Shown in pieces: positions 10,896 to 22,577 of a DNA stretch of 64,000 nucleotides. Under the pieces are notes generated by a model. It was not told the origin of the DNA and did no database searches. It worked only from the letters and a program-made list of their open reading frames with translations. Source of the stretch: Hydrangea macrophylla (lineage: Eukaryota > Streptophyta > Magnoliopsida > Cornales > Hydrangeaceae); the NCBI GenBank assembly GCA_033977485.1, contig CM066984.1, positions 33,089,501 through 33,153,500 on the forward strand, written 5' to 3'. The position numbers and the translations under genes were made by a program. The first letter of the stretch is position 1. The number at the start of each line of letters is the position of its first letter.

Positions 10896-13800
10896 TGTAG
10901 ACACCCCAATTTTGACCGAACTATTAAACTTAGGGGGATTATCTCTAGAAATCAATGATGAATAATGTCCCGACGATTTTCTTCAAGTTCATCGCTTCGA
11001 CTTCTGAAAAGCTTCAAGCTCCCAAAACTTGCTCCTAATATCCCTAGATTTGGCCAATCATTGACCATCTGTCTCGAGCTCACTAGATCATGGGTTACTC
11101 TCTAAAAAAAATGGAATAGATTAAATCAAAACAATAATAATGATATTTTCTAAAAATAACATTGTTTCTCATATTATTTAGATTCAAAAAGAAAAAAAAT
11201 ATATATATATTATTTGGTGACTCATATGATTAATTTAGATTTAAAATGAAAAATATGTCTATACATATATATATATATAGGAAAAGAAAAAAAAAAAAAA
11301 AAAGAAAGTAGCCCATGTGATTTGGAGAGTTAGAGATTCCTTGACATATTCCTTATCTAAGAAATACCCAAAAAGCCCTTTGTTGGGCACTAATCTCCCA
11401 TGTGTTTTGAAGATGCTCTAGAATGTTCCTTTATTCTAGCCAATTTAAATGCCTTTCAAGTTTATTGGAATTACATAGAAGTGTCATGGAGAATTAGAGA
11501 TGCCATAGAATATTCCTAACCCACCCCAAATTGACCTATCTACCCTTATCTTAGCCCCTAAGATAATGAAAGTCTATAAAAGAACCCATTTTCTCTCATT
11601 TAGGGGGAGACACTTGAATTATATAGAGAAATATTGGGAGAGCTTTAGAGAAAAAAATATAGAGAGAGAAACTCTACAAATCTCATACCCCAAAACCCCA
11701 CCAAATCTTTACCCAATCATCAAATCACCATTGAAGGAGCTTGAAGCTTGAAGAAGAAGAAGAGAAAAAGCTTGAGGAATTCAACATCTCTACAAGTTTT
11801 GAGAAGATCTAGAGGTAAAACCTTCAAATCTATATATATAATAATTCAATCACAAGTTCATAGTTCTAGGAACTTTTCACATTTTCAAAACCTCTCTTCT
11901 TACCTCATTTCATCACACACCACTTAGAACTTGTGATTGAATCTCATAATATTTCATTGATTTGGATATAATTGATGCCTTGGGTTTAAGATAAATTCAA
12001 TTTTGAAGAATTTGTGTTCCTAAATAAAACTTTGATTTCCTTTATTTCTATTTCATTCATGAGGTTCATGAGATCTTCCATATCTCATTGAAACTCTTTG
12101 AGTTTTGATTCCTTAGCTTCCTATGATCTTATGATCCATATGGAGACTAAAATGAATCATGGTCATAATCTACACATAATTGTTGAGATTCAAGTCTTAA
12201 TCCATGACTTGAACCTCTTCATTAAGAAATCTTATGGAATCCTTACTATATTCCAATGAGGTTTTAGTAGATTTTTTAACTTCATTTAGTCTCCAATGAC
12301 CATCAAATGGTAGGAGAAAATGTGTTAGTTCAAGTCTACTCCCATGGCTTAGACTAATCTTTCCCTTAGGTTTTGAGAAGTCTTTCATACTTCATCTAAA
12401 ACCTACCTATGAGCATGTATGTTTCTAACTCCAATGACCATCAAATGGTAGGAGTGATAAGTTGAATTCAAACTTGGGTCCATAGGTTTGAGTTCTTTAT
12501 TTGAGGATTTTGTGAAGTTCATTTCAATACTTCATCAAGATCCATAAGTGCAATATGCCTCATAGTCTTCAATGACCATCAAATGGTAGAAGAAGTAGTT
12601 TGGTTTGAGCCCCAACTTCATGTTCTAATAGTTGAGGCCAATCAATAAACTTGAACTAGCAAAATGAAACAGTGGGTTCATAAACTGTTTTTGATCAAGG
12701 ATTTTTAGTTTGAAATCCGACCGTTGGAATCGAATGAAACCAACGGGAAAATGTTCATAACTCATTGTTTTACCATTGTAATTTTTGTTTTGGTAAGACT
12801 TTATGCTTAGAATGGTTTGATCATGAGTTTTGTGAGACAACCACAATCTGTCCAGAATTTCATAATAGTTTCAGAACAGCAAACCGGTTTTAAAATTGAT
12901 AGATCAGAACTCTAACCAAGTTTTCATGACCTCTAATAATTTTTTATAAGAACCTTAATGTGTTAGGAAGGTTCCCTAAAAAGAATGAAGCAATTCAGAT
13001 TTTTTTACTATTTTTAAAAAATCATACAAGATCTCTGGACAGAGAGTTGTAAAATCCTGAGTGAGGTCTAGTATTTTCTGTATTCCCGGAGATCTAACCG
13101 TTCAAACCTTGATTTTCTTTTTGGGTTAGAAACTAGACTCATAGAGGCATAACATATCCAAAAATCATTCAGATCTAACCATTGGAAGTATTTTATTTCT
13201 ATTTTTGAACATCTGGTCTGCTCTCTGTAATTCATAAAAACTGCTACAATTTTTGTCTAATCTTATTTATTTCAACTCAAATGGTCTCTTAATGCCTTAG
13301 GACTCAAACCATGTTTTGAATAATGATAATTTAGATTAAACCCAGAGGATTAGGGATCCAAATTAGTGAATAAATTCATATCTCATTCTTGTTCATATTC
13401 ATGCATTCAATTGATACATGTTAATATTCATAAGTAGGACTTATCTCTTGTCTAAGATGAATCTAATTGAACATGACTTAGGATTAATTACTCTTTGATA
13501 TTATATCTTGTCTAAGGCATGCGTACTAATCTTTGTTTTGTAGCGCATTTGAGGTACAACTTCTCATCCCATCTCTAGTTTAATTCATTTCTTTGATTTT
13601 GAATTGATTTTCAAACTCCATGTGCGACACTTTAGACTAGGTCTTGCCTTATGTGCTTATATGTGATAGAGACCTTTTCTTAGGATTTCTATTCTTGCAT
13701 GCATTGCACGTTTAATATTCGCGGCTGGATCCCGGGTATGTTTTCTAGTTCTCTATTGCATATCATGTTGTTTGCTATTTGAATTACGTGGCTTATGAAT

Positions 13801-14147
13801 GATATTTTACCGTTAGCAATTTTACACCATTTCCAACATGCTTGTGTTATGTATACCTATATATGTATTAATTGAGGGCATGCTTAGATTAATAACTTGA
13901 TTAAAAAGGATGTTGAGTAGAGGCCTATCTTGAGATAGGATGAAAGGGGGTGTTTTAGTCTGCCGGGCTCCTTCCCCTTTCATTCCATAATCCCCGGACC
14001 CAGTTTATCTTTGGTTTCGCAAAAGATCGGTTTGCTTTAAAATGGTTTCTTAATTTTTTCCTTTTAAAAATTAAGTGGCGACTCTTTGTACTTGAATTTG
14101 AAAAATTGTTTTAAAAACAAAAGTGGGCCCAAATGCCGGTATCCACA
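10896..14147 (+). mobile_element. Solo LTR of a Tat/Ogre relative, nested in element A
   Basis: The segment starts TGTAGACACCCC and ends GGTATCCACA, with the perfect 5-bp duplication CTTGT at 10891-10895 and 14148-14152. It is 3252 bp with no internal domain, so it is a solo LTR left by recombination between two LTRs. Its downstream two thirds (from about 11840) align with the LTRs of element A at roughly 80-90 percent by eye. The upstream part (11100-11600) is different sequence and lacks their GC-rich hairpin cluster. Confidence 0.9.
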
Positions 14148-14837
14148 CTTGTCAAGATTGTCATCCTTTGATAAGTCAATAATGGTCTTAAATGCGTGGG
14201 TTCAAGATGATGAATAAAGATTTGAAAAATTCTCTATGAGCATCCCAAGAGCAATACAAGTAGAAGTTCCAACACTGTCACTACATCAGTTAAAGTTGTA
14301 GGTGTAATGATCATCTTCATTACATGAGTTCATCAGTGATTTTTTAGCACAAAGCATTGAATTCAAGAGAGCATCCTCAGAATTGGACAGTTGATAATTG
14401 GAATCAAAGTAGAATCAGTGTACATCAGTTTAGTGGTGGTAATTCGAAATTGAGTTAAGGCCTACATGGATTAAGAATTGTTGAGTCAATCGGTTAAGCC
14501 TTGAGCAAGTCGAGTATCTGCCAAAATCGTACGAGTGCCTGGAAAGCCTGCATTTGTTAGTCAAAATTAGTCAAATCAAAATCATGGCATGCTATCAAAT
14601 TAGAACTAAGAGTTGAAAGAACATCAAATGAATTGAGTATTAGTTGAGAGCAGAATCAAGAATGGATCATTCAAAGTAGCAAAGTAAAGAATTTGAATAT
14701 AAATCGGTGGAAGCATCAGTCGAATAATCAGAGCTTCTTAGGAATGAACTTGAACCTCATCAAGTCAAAAATCAGCCAGTTGAATCCACGAAGTCGTTTG
14801 AGAATCAGCCCAATACCAGTTAATCAGTTTTTGTGTC

Positions 14838-15580
14838 ACTTTTGCAACATAAGTCCTTGCGAGGCTGTTGATCTCTACATTCGCAATGTAAGTCCTTACG
14901 AGGCTTTTGATCTCTGCTTTTGGAACATAAGTCCCCAAAAGGGCTATTGATTGTTTCTTTTGCAACATAAGTCCTTACAAGGCTGTTGATCTCTGTATTC
15001 ACAATATAAGTCCTTATGAGGCTTTTGATCTCTACTTTTGGAACATAAGTCCCTAAAAGGGCTTTTGATTGTTGCTTTTGCAACATAAGTCCTTACGAGG
15101 CTGTTGATCTCTGCATTCATAATGTAAGTCCTTATGAGGCTTTTGATCTCTGCTTTTGGAACATAAGTCCCCAAAAGGGCTGTTGATTGTCGGTTTTGCA
15201 ACATAAGTCCTTACGAGGCTGTTGATCTCTACATTCGCAATGTAAGTCCTTACAAGACTGTTGATCTTTGCTTTTGCAATGTAAGTCCCCTAAAGGGCTA
15301 TTGATTGTCTCTTTTGCAACATAAGTCCTTACGAGGCTGCTGATCTTCGCTTTTACAATGTAAGTCCCCTAAAGGACTATTGATTGTCACTTTTGCAACA
15401 TAAGTCCTTACGAGGCTATTGATTGTCGCTTTTGTAACATAAGTCCTTACGAGGCTGTTGATCTTCATTTTTGTAATGTAAGTTCCCTAAAGGGCTATTG
15501 ATTGTCGCTTTTGCAACATAAGTTCTTACGAGGCTATTGATTGTCACTTTCGCGACATAAGTCCTTGAAAGGCAGTCATT
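14838..15580 (+). repeat. Minisatellite, about 19 units of 39-40 bp
   Basis: Each unit contains a core like CAACATAAGTCCTTACGAGG and TGTTGAT. I counted about 19 cores (for example near 14850, 14890, 14929, 14969, 15008, 15048, 15088 and 15126). The first twelve follow an A-B-C trimer order of about 119 bp: A ends CGAGGCTGTTGATC, B has ATTCGCAATGTAAG, and C has CCCCAAAAGGGCT. The later part loses the B type. In Tat and related plant elements the 3' untranslated region is known to hold such variable arrays, which can seed satellite DNA. Confidence 0.9.
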
Positions 15581-15734
15581 GTTAGTCCTCGACGGCAATC
15601 CCTAGTCAATCACTTAGAATTGTCTGGGCAGCAATCCCTGAATCATCTTGTCAATCAATTTTGGGGAGTAATGCGCGAAGCGTAGTCCAGTTAATTGCAT
15701 TTTGAAGATAGAAAACATGCACGACACAGGAGTA

Positions 15735-15945
15735 TAAGATGCAAAGAGCATCTCAGTCGATCATATGATTTTTCAAAGTTTCTGAGTAAGGCGTGAAGCA
15801 TCTCAGTCGATCAGATGACCTTTTTTGGGAGATTTTGGGTATAAGGCGTGAAGCGTCTCAGATCTTCCAGTGTGCTACCTGATTCGACTATAGAGCGCAA
15901 GGCGCAAGGGGCAAGGCGCATCTCAGTCGATCAGACGATTCTCAA
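15735..15945 (+). repeat. Degenerate short tandem repeat, period about 75 bp
   Basis: The phrase GCATCTCAGTCGATCA or a close variant recurs near 15748, 15798 and 15918, often preceded by AAGGCGTGAAGC. It lies just downstream of the minisatellite in element A. Confidence 0.6.
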
Positions 15946-16373
15946 CGTGTGTAAAATGCATATGTATCAATCATGACATTCCCAGAGTAGGACAATATCA
16001 TAATAGGAAAAATTTGAAGCATATAATGCATTTCTGATGCTAGGAAGAATAGTATTACTCAGGATCATCACGCGTGTGAGCATAGGGCATAAAAATGCTT
16101 GAGCATGTGCATCACGATTGGATTGGTGCATTCATCCGTGTGATTATTTGTGTTTGTATGTGGTCCCTTGCCCAAACTACGTTCTGGTCTGATTCCCATT
16201 GGGATACATAGGCAGCTCACCTTTGAACACGTCCAGCTTTTGGCTCTCTGCGCACACGATTTTGCAACGCATTTTTTGTTTCTACCCGGATTCGATGGTT
16301 TGGTCAAAGGCTTGTCTTTCACACAGGCTTCGACATTCACTTATGATACACGTTGCTTTACAAACTCTGCCGA

Positions 16374-16385
16374 AGAGGGGCAAAC
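16374..16385 (+). promoter_or_regulatory. Polypurine tract of element A
   Basis: AGAGGGGCAAAC lies directly before the 3' LTR start (TGCAGAAACC at 16386). This is the expected position of the plus-strand primer for reverse transcription. Confidence 0.75.
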
Positions 16386-19300
16386 TGCAGAAACCCCAAT
16401 TTTGACCAAACACCAAATCCAGGGATTGGTTACCTCTAAAGACTGATGATGATGATGACCGGTGAAGTTCGAAGATTTTCCAGAGAATTCAAATTCTTCA
16501 AAGATTCTTTAAGTCTAGTTTCAAAATAAAAAATGAAAGAAAGAAAATTCAGGTATTTGGGATAAACCCAAGCGTTGAAGAATGTGTGGGGAAATCAGTC
16601 TGAAAAATCATTCAAAAAAATGTATATATATAGTAATGATAATAAGATATGAAAAAAAAAAAGAAAAGAAAAGAAAGAGTTTTGAAAAGAGAAAAAATAT
16701 AAGGAAAAAATGAAAAGGAGTTTTTGAAAAAGGAATGTTTGAAAAGAAAAGAAAAGAAAAAAGAAATGACACATTAAAGTATATACTATGGAAATATGTT
16801 ACAAATATAAGTATTTTAACATAATTTGTCAATAATTAAGTTTATGTTAATATATATTTTGAAAATTAAAAAGAGGGGCAAAATTCTATTATCCGCGGCA
16901 CACGGTGAAGCCGGCGGCACTCATTGAGTGCCGCGCCGGCAGTTAGTGAGTGCCGCAGGCAAGTCGTCGAGTGCCGCGTGCTGTAACAGACTATTTTTCT
17001 CACATGTTCTAGAAGAAAACTTTGCACATGAGCTTTCATCCGAATTTACCCATTTAACCTTGTGATATTAGTCTATATAAACATACCTTCATCTCCATTA
17101 TTGGGACTTTTCACTTGACTTTTGAATCAAATAGAGATATATAAGAGATATATATACAATAGAGGGAGAATAGAGAGAAGAAGAAGAGAGTTTTCTTTAA
17201 GGATTTGAAGAATTGGAGAAGAATTTTGAAGATTTTTGGAAGAGTTTCTGTAACACCCGTACCCGGAGAACGGGTTAATTATTTGTGATAATATGCATTA
17301 ATTAATATAATTAGTGTATAAAATGGATTAAGGGGAGGCTTGGACTCGCCCAAGTAAAAAGTGTTCAGAGAGGGACACTAGTTGGAAAAGTCCCCAGAGA
17401 GGTGGGACAGGTATTGAAATTTAACCCATTGAAGGGTAAATTGGTAATTTGCATTTTAAGTGATTAAATGCATTTTTATGTGATTACATGGATATTTGCT
17501 AAGTTGCTTTCATATTACATGTTGATATGTGTTAGCATTAGTTTGGACACCCAAATAAGGGTATAAATGAAAAAGATGTAAAATTAGTAGGTGCGATAGC
17601 AATTTCACAAAATATGTGGGACCCACGTTGGGACCCATACGAAACTTAGACAAACCCTCATTAGATAATTGGGTAGTTAATGAAATGTTTGGGGATCTCA
17701 TAATAAGAACTTAAGAAATTTCGGGGGTGTAAACGGAAATAATGAGTATTGAGGTGAAGACACCTCATCTACACATGCAATATGTGTCAAAACAGAGAGT
17801 TAATACTCTCAATCTGCTGGAATTAATCCAGAGAAAACAGAGAGAGCACCGAGAGAAGACGTAAAACGTCACCGACGCCGAATTCTCGCCGTTCCGTTGC
17901 CGTCGTTCGTCGGATTCACAAATCGAAACCACTTTTGGACTCGTGGAGGTAAGACGGTCGTTTCTATACCTTCAATTTCTGTTTTACTCGCTGTAATTTT
18001 GGTAGCTTACGCCAATCGGTGACCGAGGTTGCCGAATTTGTATAGGAATTACTCCGGGGGAAAGAATTGGGCAAGAATTACTAAGGAATTCTGCATAATT
18101 AGCTTGATTTGGGGTATAAGCTGTGAGTGAGGTGAGTTTTCTAGCCTAAAAAAATGATTGTGTTTAAGGTGGTCAATGAATCCTTGTATAACTTTGGTTG
18201 TTGATATCATGTTTAGAAGTTACTATATTGGTGGATTGTGAATTTCATATCAATTTTGTGAAAACCCTATGTTGATGCATGTTTATATGCTTATATGTCT
18301 ATGTGGTAGTCAATGAGCACCGGGAAAATGGTTCATTGTTGGGAGTAATAAGGGTGGTGAAGAGGAAGAATCCGAGAAATACGGAAGTCCAAGGAATAGA
18401 AGTGGCCACGGGACCAAGGGAGGTCTTCGGGTCTGAATGAATCATTAAACCGGTGACTCGGCGACTACAAATATGATTTATATGTTGATTGTTGCATTGC
18501 ACATGTTAAACATTCAGTCATGCTTAGAATGCTCACTAAGCAAATTGCTTAAGAAAACCGTTTTCCTATTTCTGTTGTGGTACATAACAACCACCGCAGG
18601 TACGGAGCGATATCCGGAGAGAAGGTGACGTGCTCGGGAATGGGGAGGAGAATTAGAGCTTGTAAATATGTTTTTAAACTTGTGTTATATGTAACTAGTG
18701 GCTTAAGGTTCTCGACTTGAGGCTTGAAGTCTTGACTTGTGAATGGGAGAGATGGGGAGAGATGGGAGAGATGGGGGAGATTGAGCCTCATGCTTGTAAA
18801 TTTCTTTTGAAACTTGTAAAATAATGTAAAGTATGGTGTCTTTTATGTTAATGTTCATATTTAAGTTGTTGGAAGTGAACTTGGGTCACAACCATGTATT
18901 TTGGAGAGTTGGAGGTAAATTTGAGAACATATGTGTAATCTCTCTCGTTTTGTTCTAGTAGGGTGCAAGTAATGGATTTGACCATCTCGGCAAGTCCGGG
19001 TGAGTCGTTAGTGTCTTGGACATGTTTCTTTAGTGTTTATAATGTTAGTTATGACTTTGAGTTGGATTCCAACAAGCTTCATGTATTTTGGATAAGAATT
19101 GAGAATTTAAGTTGAAAAGTTTGTTGTATTTCAAATGAAATGAGTTCATGGTTGATTTGATCAAATTGTGAATATGATTTTATGATCCATGCTTAATTTG
19201 AGTTTAAACATGTTTAGAAATGTGTTGGGATTGTTTTCCCAAAGTTTCATAATGTTTCCATGTGATTTGGTTGTGTTTTGGTAAGTTAAAACTTGTTTTG

Positions 19301-22213
19301 ACAGCAAACAAAATTTGGCAGCAGATTTGTAAAGGGGATCGATCTGCGGTTTGTGAAGGGATCGATCCGCCCTTTCAAGGGGACATTCTGCGGGAGACTA
19401 ATATAAATGGATCGATCCGCCCTTTATGAAGGGATCGATCCGCCTTGTATTTTTCCCCAGCATGTCCGTTTTTACGGAAACATGCATAACTTCTTCTAGA
19501 AAACTCGGTTTCGCGTGCCGTTTGTTGCGTTGGAACCGGGACTCAAAATTCTAACTTTTGGTATAAAAATTTTACATACTTTCTTAATGACTATTTTGCC
19601 CTTGTGGGCTGTTTTATCACAATAGAGTTCTTTAGAGTGGTTTATTCACCTTTTCTCTCTAATTAATGTGTGTTTTGGGTGCGGTTACTCTTGTTACACG
19701 TGTCCTAATCCACCGGGGGTGGGTTGGGGTGTGACAGTTTCACAAGAGATAGAAGAAATCCTTGAGGTCATAGAGGTAACCTCTCAATCCTTGGTAGAAT
19801 TAGGCAAATTCAATCACAAATTCATAGTTCTAGGATCTTTACACATTTTCAAAACCTCTCTTCCTACCTCATTTCATCACACACCACTTAGAATTTGTGA
19901 TTGAATCTCATAATATTTCATTAATTTGGATCTAAATGATGACTTGGGTTTAAGATAAGTTTGGTTTTGAAGAATTTGTGTTCCAATTTCTCTAAGTAAA
20001 CTTTGATTCTTCATTTCTATTTTCCTTTTGAGATTCATAAAACTTTATGTATTCCTTTGAGTCCTTTTTGAATTCAATTCCTTAGTTTCCTATGGTCTCA
20101 TTATTCATATGGAGATTAAGGAAAACTATAGCCATGTCGACACATAATTAGTGGGATTCAAATCTCAACTCATGATTTGAATCTCCTCACTAAGAATCTT
20201 TATGGGATTTATGATATATTCCATAGAGGTTTATGTAGATTTGGGTCTCATTTAGTCTCCAAGGACCATTAATTTGAGAGGGGATTAGGATGTCATGACT
20301 CTATATCCTCAAGGATCATATGTTTGAGAGAGAAATTAGATGTAGATTTTTTCATAGTTTATATTCAAAATTCGTAAGATTGAGTAAGACCTTAGGATTC
20401 TCTTGCTAGGTCTCCAACTATGAGAGCTATGATGGTAATCCATTAAGGCTAAATCTATGAATCTCTTCATGTTTCATTATTTATTCTAACAATCATAATC
20501 ATACTTGATCCTAGTTCTCTCTAGAATCATGAATCAAGTTTGATTTGAAATATGAACATCAATTTAACAAAGGTGCAATGAATCCATAAACCAACTGTGA
20601 TCAAAGATTTTTTATAAAATCATGGTTCATTGGAATTGGATAAGACAAATTGGAGGATGTTCATAACTCATTTAAGTACCTCTGTGATTTTTTGTTTTGA
20701 TGAAATTCCATGTTTACGATGGTTTGGTCTTGTGATTTCAAAACAAGCAACTCTCTATCCAAAATTTCAAAGTAGTAAGTCTGTTTTAAAATTAATAAAT
20801 TAGAACCTTAATCGAACTATCGTGACCCAAAATAATTTTTTATAGGTATTTCAATGTGTTAGGAAGATACCCTAAAAATACCTAAGTATTTATCATTTGT
20901 TTGCTAGTTTTAGAAAATCACACAAAATCTCTGGACAGAGAGTTGAAAATTCCTGAGTGATGCCTAGTGTTTTCTTCATTCCCGGAGATCTAACCGTTCA
21001 AACCTTGATTTTCTTTTTGGGTTAGAAACTATATTCACTGAGGCATATCTTACCCAAAAATAATTATGATCCAACCATTGGAATTATGGTTTTTCTATCT
21101 TTGAAAGTCAGATCTGCTCTCTATAATTTATGAGAAACAATCACTGTTTTTGTCTACTCTCATTGATTTTAACTTAAATAGTTTTCTAATGTCTTGGGAC
21201 CCAAATCATGTTTTGAATAATGATATTTTAGCTTAAATCCATAGGCTAAGTGATCCAAATTAGTGAATAAATTCATATCTCATTCTTGTTCATGTTCATT
21301 CATTCATTCATGCTTATGATTAGAACTAGTTCTTGGAAAAAGTTGGACTTAGTTGAACCTAATTGAATATAACCATGGATTCCTTATGATCATGTTGGGA
21401 TTATAGCACCCCTATATGGACATTACATTGGCTCCTAGTTGAGACTTGTATATCTATTGAGGTGCTATGGCTCCAACTAATCAAAAGGAATTCATAGTTT
21501 TGTCAATTCTTTTTATGCTTGATAGATTTAAGCTAGAAGCTTAAGGTCGATTATTTGATATCTTTCATCAAGACACGTGTACTAATCTTTGTTTTGTAGC
21601 GCATTTGAGGTACAATTTCTCAACTCATTCTCTAATTTGATTTACTTTTTTGATTTTAATTGATTTTAAATCTCATGCGCGACACATTAGCCTAGGTTCT
21701 TGCCTTATGTGTTTATATGCGTTAGAGACATTTTCTTAGGTTTTATTTTATATGTATGAATTGCACGTTTCTATTTCGCGGCTGGATCCCGAGTATGTTT
21801 TCTAGTTCCCTATTTGCATATCATATTGCTTGCTATTTGAATTACGTGGCTTATGAATGATATTTTGTTGTTAGTAATTTTGCACCTTTTTCAACATGCT
21901 TGTGTAATGTATTATTATATATATATATGTATTAGTTGAGGGCATGTTTAGATTAATAATTCGATTAAAAAAGATGATGAGTAGAGGCCTATCACGAGAT
22001 AGGATGAAAGGGGGTGTTTTAGTCCGCCGGGCTCCTTCCCCTTTCATTCCATAATTCCCGGACCCAGATTATCTTTAGTTCCGCAAAAGATCAGTTTGCT
22101 TTCAAAATAGTTTCTTAATTTTCCTTTAAAAATTAAGTGGCTACTTGTTTTGAAATTGAATTTGAAAGAAATTGTTTTAAAATCAAAAGTGGGCCCAAAT
22201 GCCAATATCCACA
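16386..22213 (+). repeat. 3' LTR of element A, split by a solo LTR
   Basis: The LTR starts TGCAGAAACCCC (the 5' LTR has TGTAGACATCTC) and ends with ATATCCACA. Without the solo LTR at 17249-19736 it is about 3.34 kb. It carries a GC-rich hairpin at 16914-16934 (GCGGCACTC-ATT-GAGTGCCGC). The tract 19937-21111 is identical to 3877-5051, while the rest shows several percent divergence. Confidence 0.9.
17249..19736 (+). mobile_element. Solo LTR, Gypsy (TGTAACACCC...GGGTGTGACA), nested in element A's 3' LTR
   Basis: The insertion has TG...CA ends that are nearly inverted copies of each other (TGTAACACCC and TGTCACACCC) and is flanked by GTTTC at 17244-17248 and 19737-19741. The uninterrupted form is seen in the 5' LTR near 3683. 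Length is 2488 bp, without gag or pol. The ends are those of chromovirus-type (Tekay/Del) LTRs. A GGATCGATCC palindrome cluster lies at 19338-19444. A GGGAGAGAT microsatellite lies at 18745-18782. Confidence 0.9.
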
Positions 22214-22218
22214 GCTCC

Positions 22219-22502
22219 ACTAAGGACTACACAGACAGAAAATAGTCTGGGCATGTTTTATGGGTGTCAAAATCATAGGGCCAACAAGCAATGTGGCTTA
22301 TTCCTGAATAAATAGACAGAGAAGAATATTATATTGTATTGATGATTTAAGTGTACAGAGAGAAGCTGTTATATAGGCTTAGGATAGTGTAGTACATAGT
22401 GTAGTACAATGGTAGTACAAGGTGAACCTAGACAATATGTGTGGTAAGATACATAATCTTTTGAATCAGGAAAGTGTTCTAATAGCCCCCCTCAAACTCA
22501 CG
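22219..22502 (-). repeat. Polypurine tract and partial 3' LTR of element D
   Basis: CCCCCCTCAAACTC at 22488-22502 is the complement of a typical Copia polypurine tract, and the LTR follows on the minus strand as TATTAGAACACTTTCC. A TATATAACAGC stretch near 22370 could be its TATA region. The LTR is interrupted at 22213/22219 by element A. Confidence 0.6.
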
Positions 22503-22577
22503 ATGGTAAGATTGAAACCATCATGATTTTGAAAACTAGATCTTGAAGATGTCCTGGATGATGAGCTTTGGTGAAGA

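Larger units (their letters stand above)
14153..16373 (+). other. 3' internal region of element A
   Basis: About 2.2 kb of non-coding DNA lies between the nested solo LTR and the 3' LTR. It is dominated by the 39-40 bp minisatellite at 14838-15580, followed by a degenerate 75-bp-period repeat (15735-15945). One copy of the GGGATACATAGGCAGC motif sits at about 16200. The minus-strand open frames over the minisatellite are an effect of its trimeric period and not genes. Confidence 0.7.
2795..22213 (+). mobile_element. Tat/Ogre-type Gypsy LTR retrotransposon, gag-only and non-autonomous (element A)
   Basis: The element runs from TGTAGACA at 2795 to TATCCACA at 22213. It is flanked by the 5-bp duplication GCTCC at 2790-2794 and 22214-22218. 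After removing two nested solo LTRs and their duplications it is about 13.7 kb, with LTRs of about 3.37 and 3.34 kb and an internal region of about 7 kb. The primer-binding site (TGGCGACTCTACTGGGGA) and the gag zinc motif are of Tat/Ogre type. No protease, reverse transcriptase, RNase H or integrase is present anywhere inside it. It therefore resembles gag-bearing non-autonomous elements (TR-GAG type) that need a partner's polymerase. The 3' internal region carries a minisatellite, known as a habit of this lineage. The gag is now broken. Confidence 0.9.

Noticed and set aside
14838..15580. Possible CRISPR-like array
   Set aside because: There are no unique spacers. The units are contiguous and diverged, and the context is a plant retrotransposon.
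14765..15598. Overlapping minus-strand open frames with repeated LVRTYV-type peptides
   Set aside because: They lie exactly on the 39-40 bp minisatellite. The trimeric period of about 120 bp is a multiple of three, so stops are avoided by chance.
16150..16446. Plus-strand open frame crossing into the 3' LTR of element A
   Set aside because: It crosses the polypurine tract and LTR boundary and has no similarity to retrotransposon or host proteins that I recognise.
17249..19736. Complete retrotransposon rather than a solo LTR
   Set aside because: There is no primer site, gag, pol or internal LTR copy. Only one TG...CA unit lies between the duplications.
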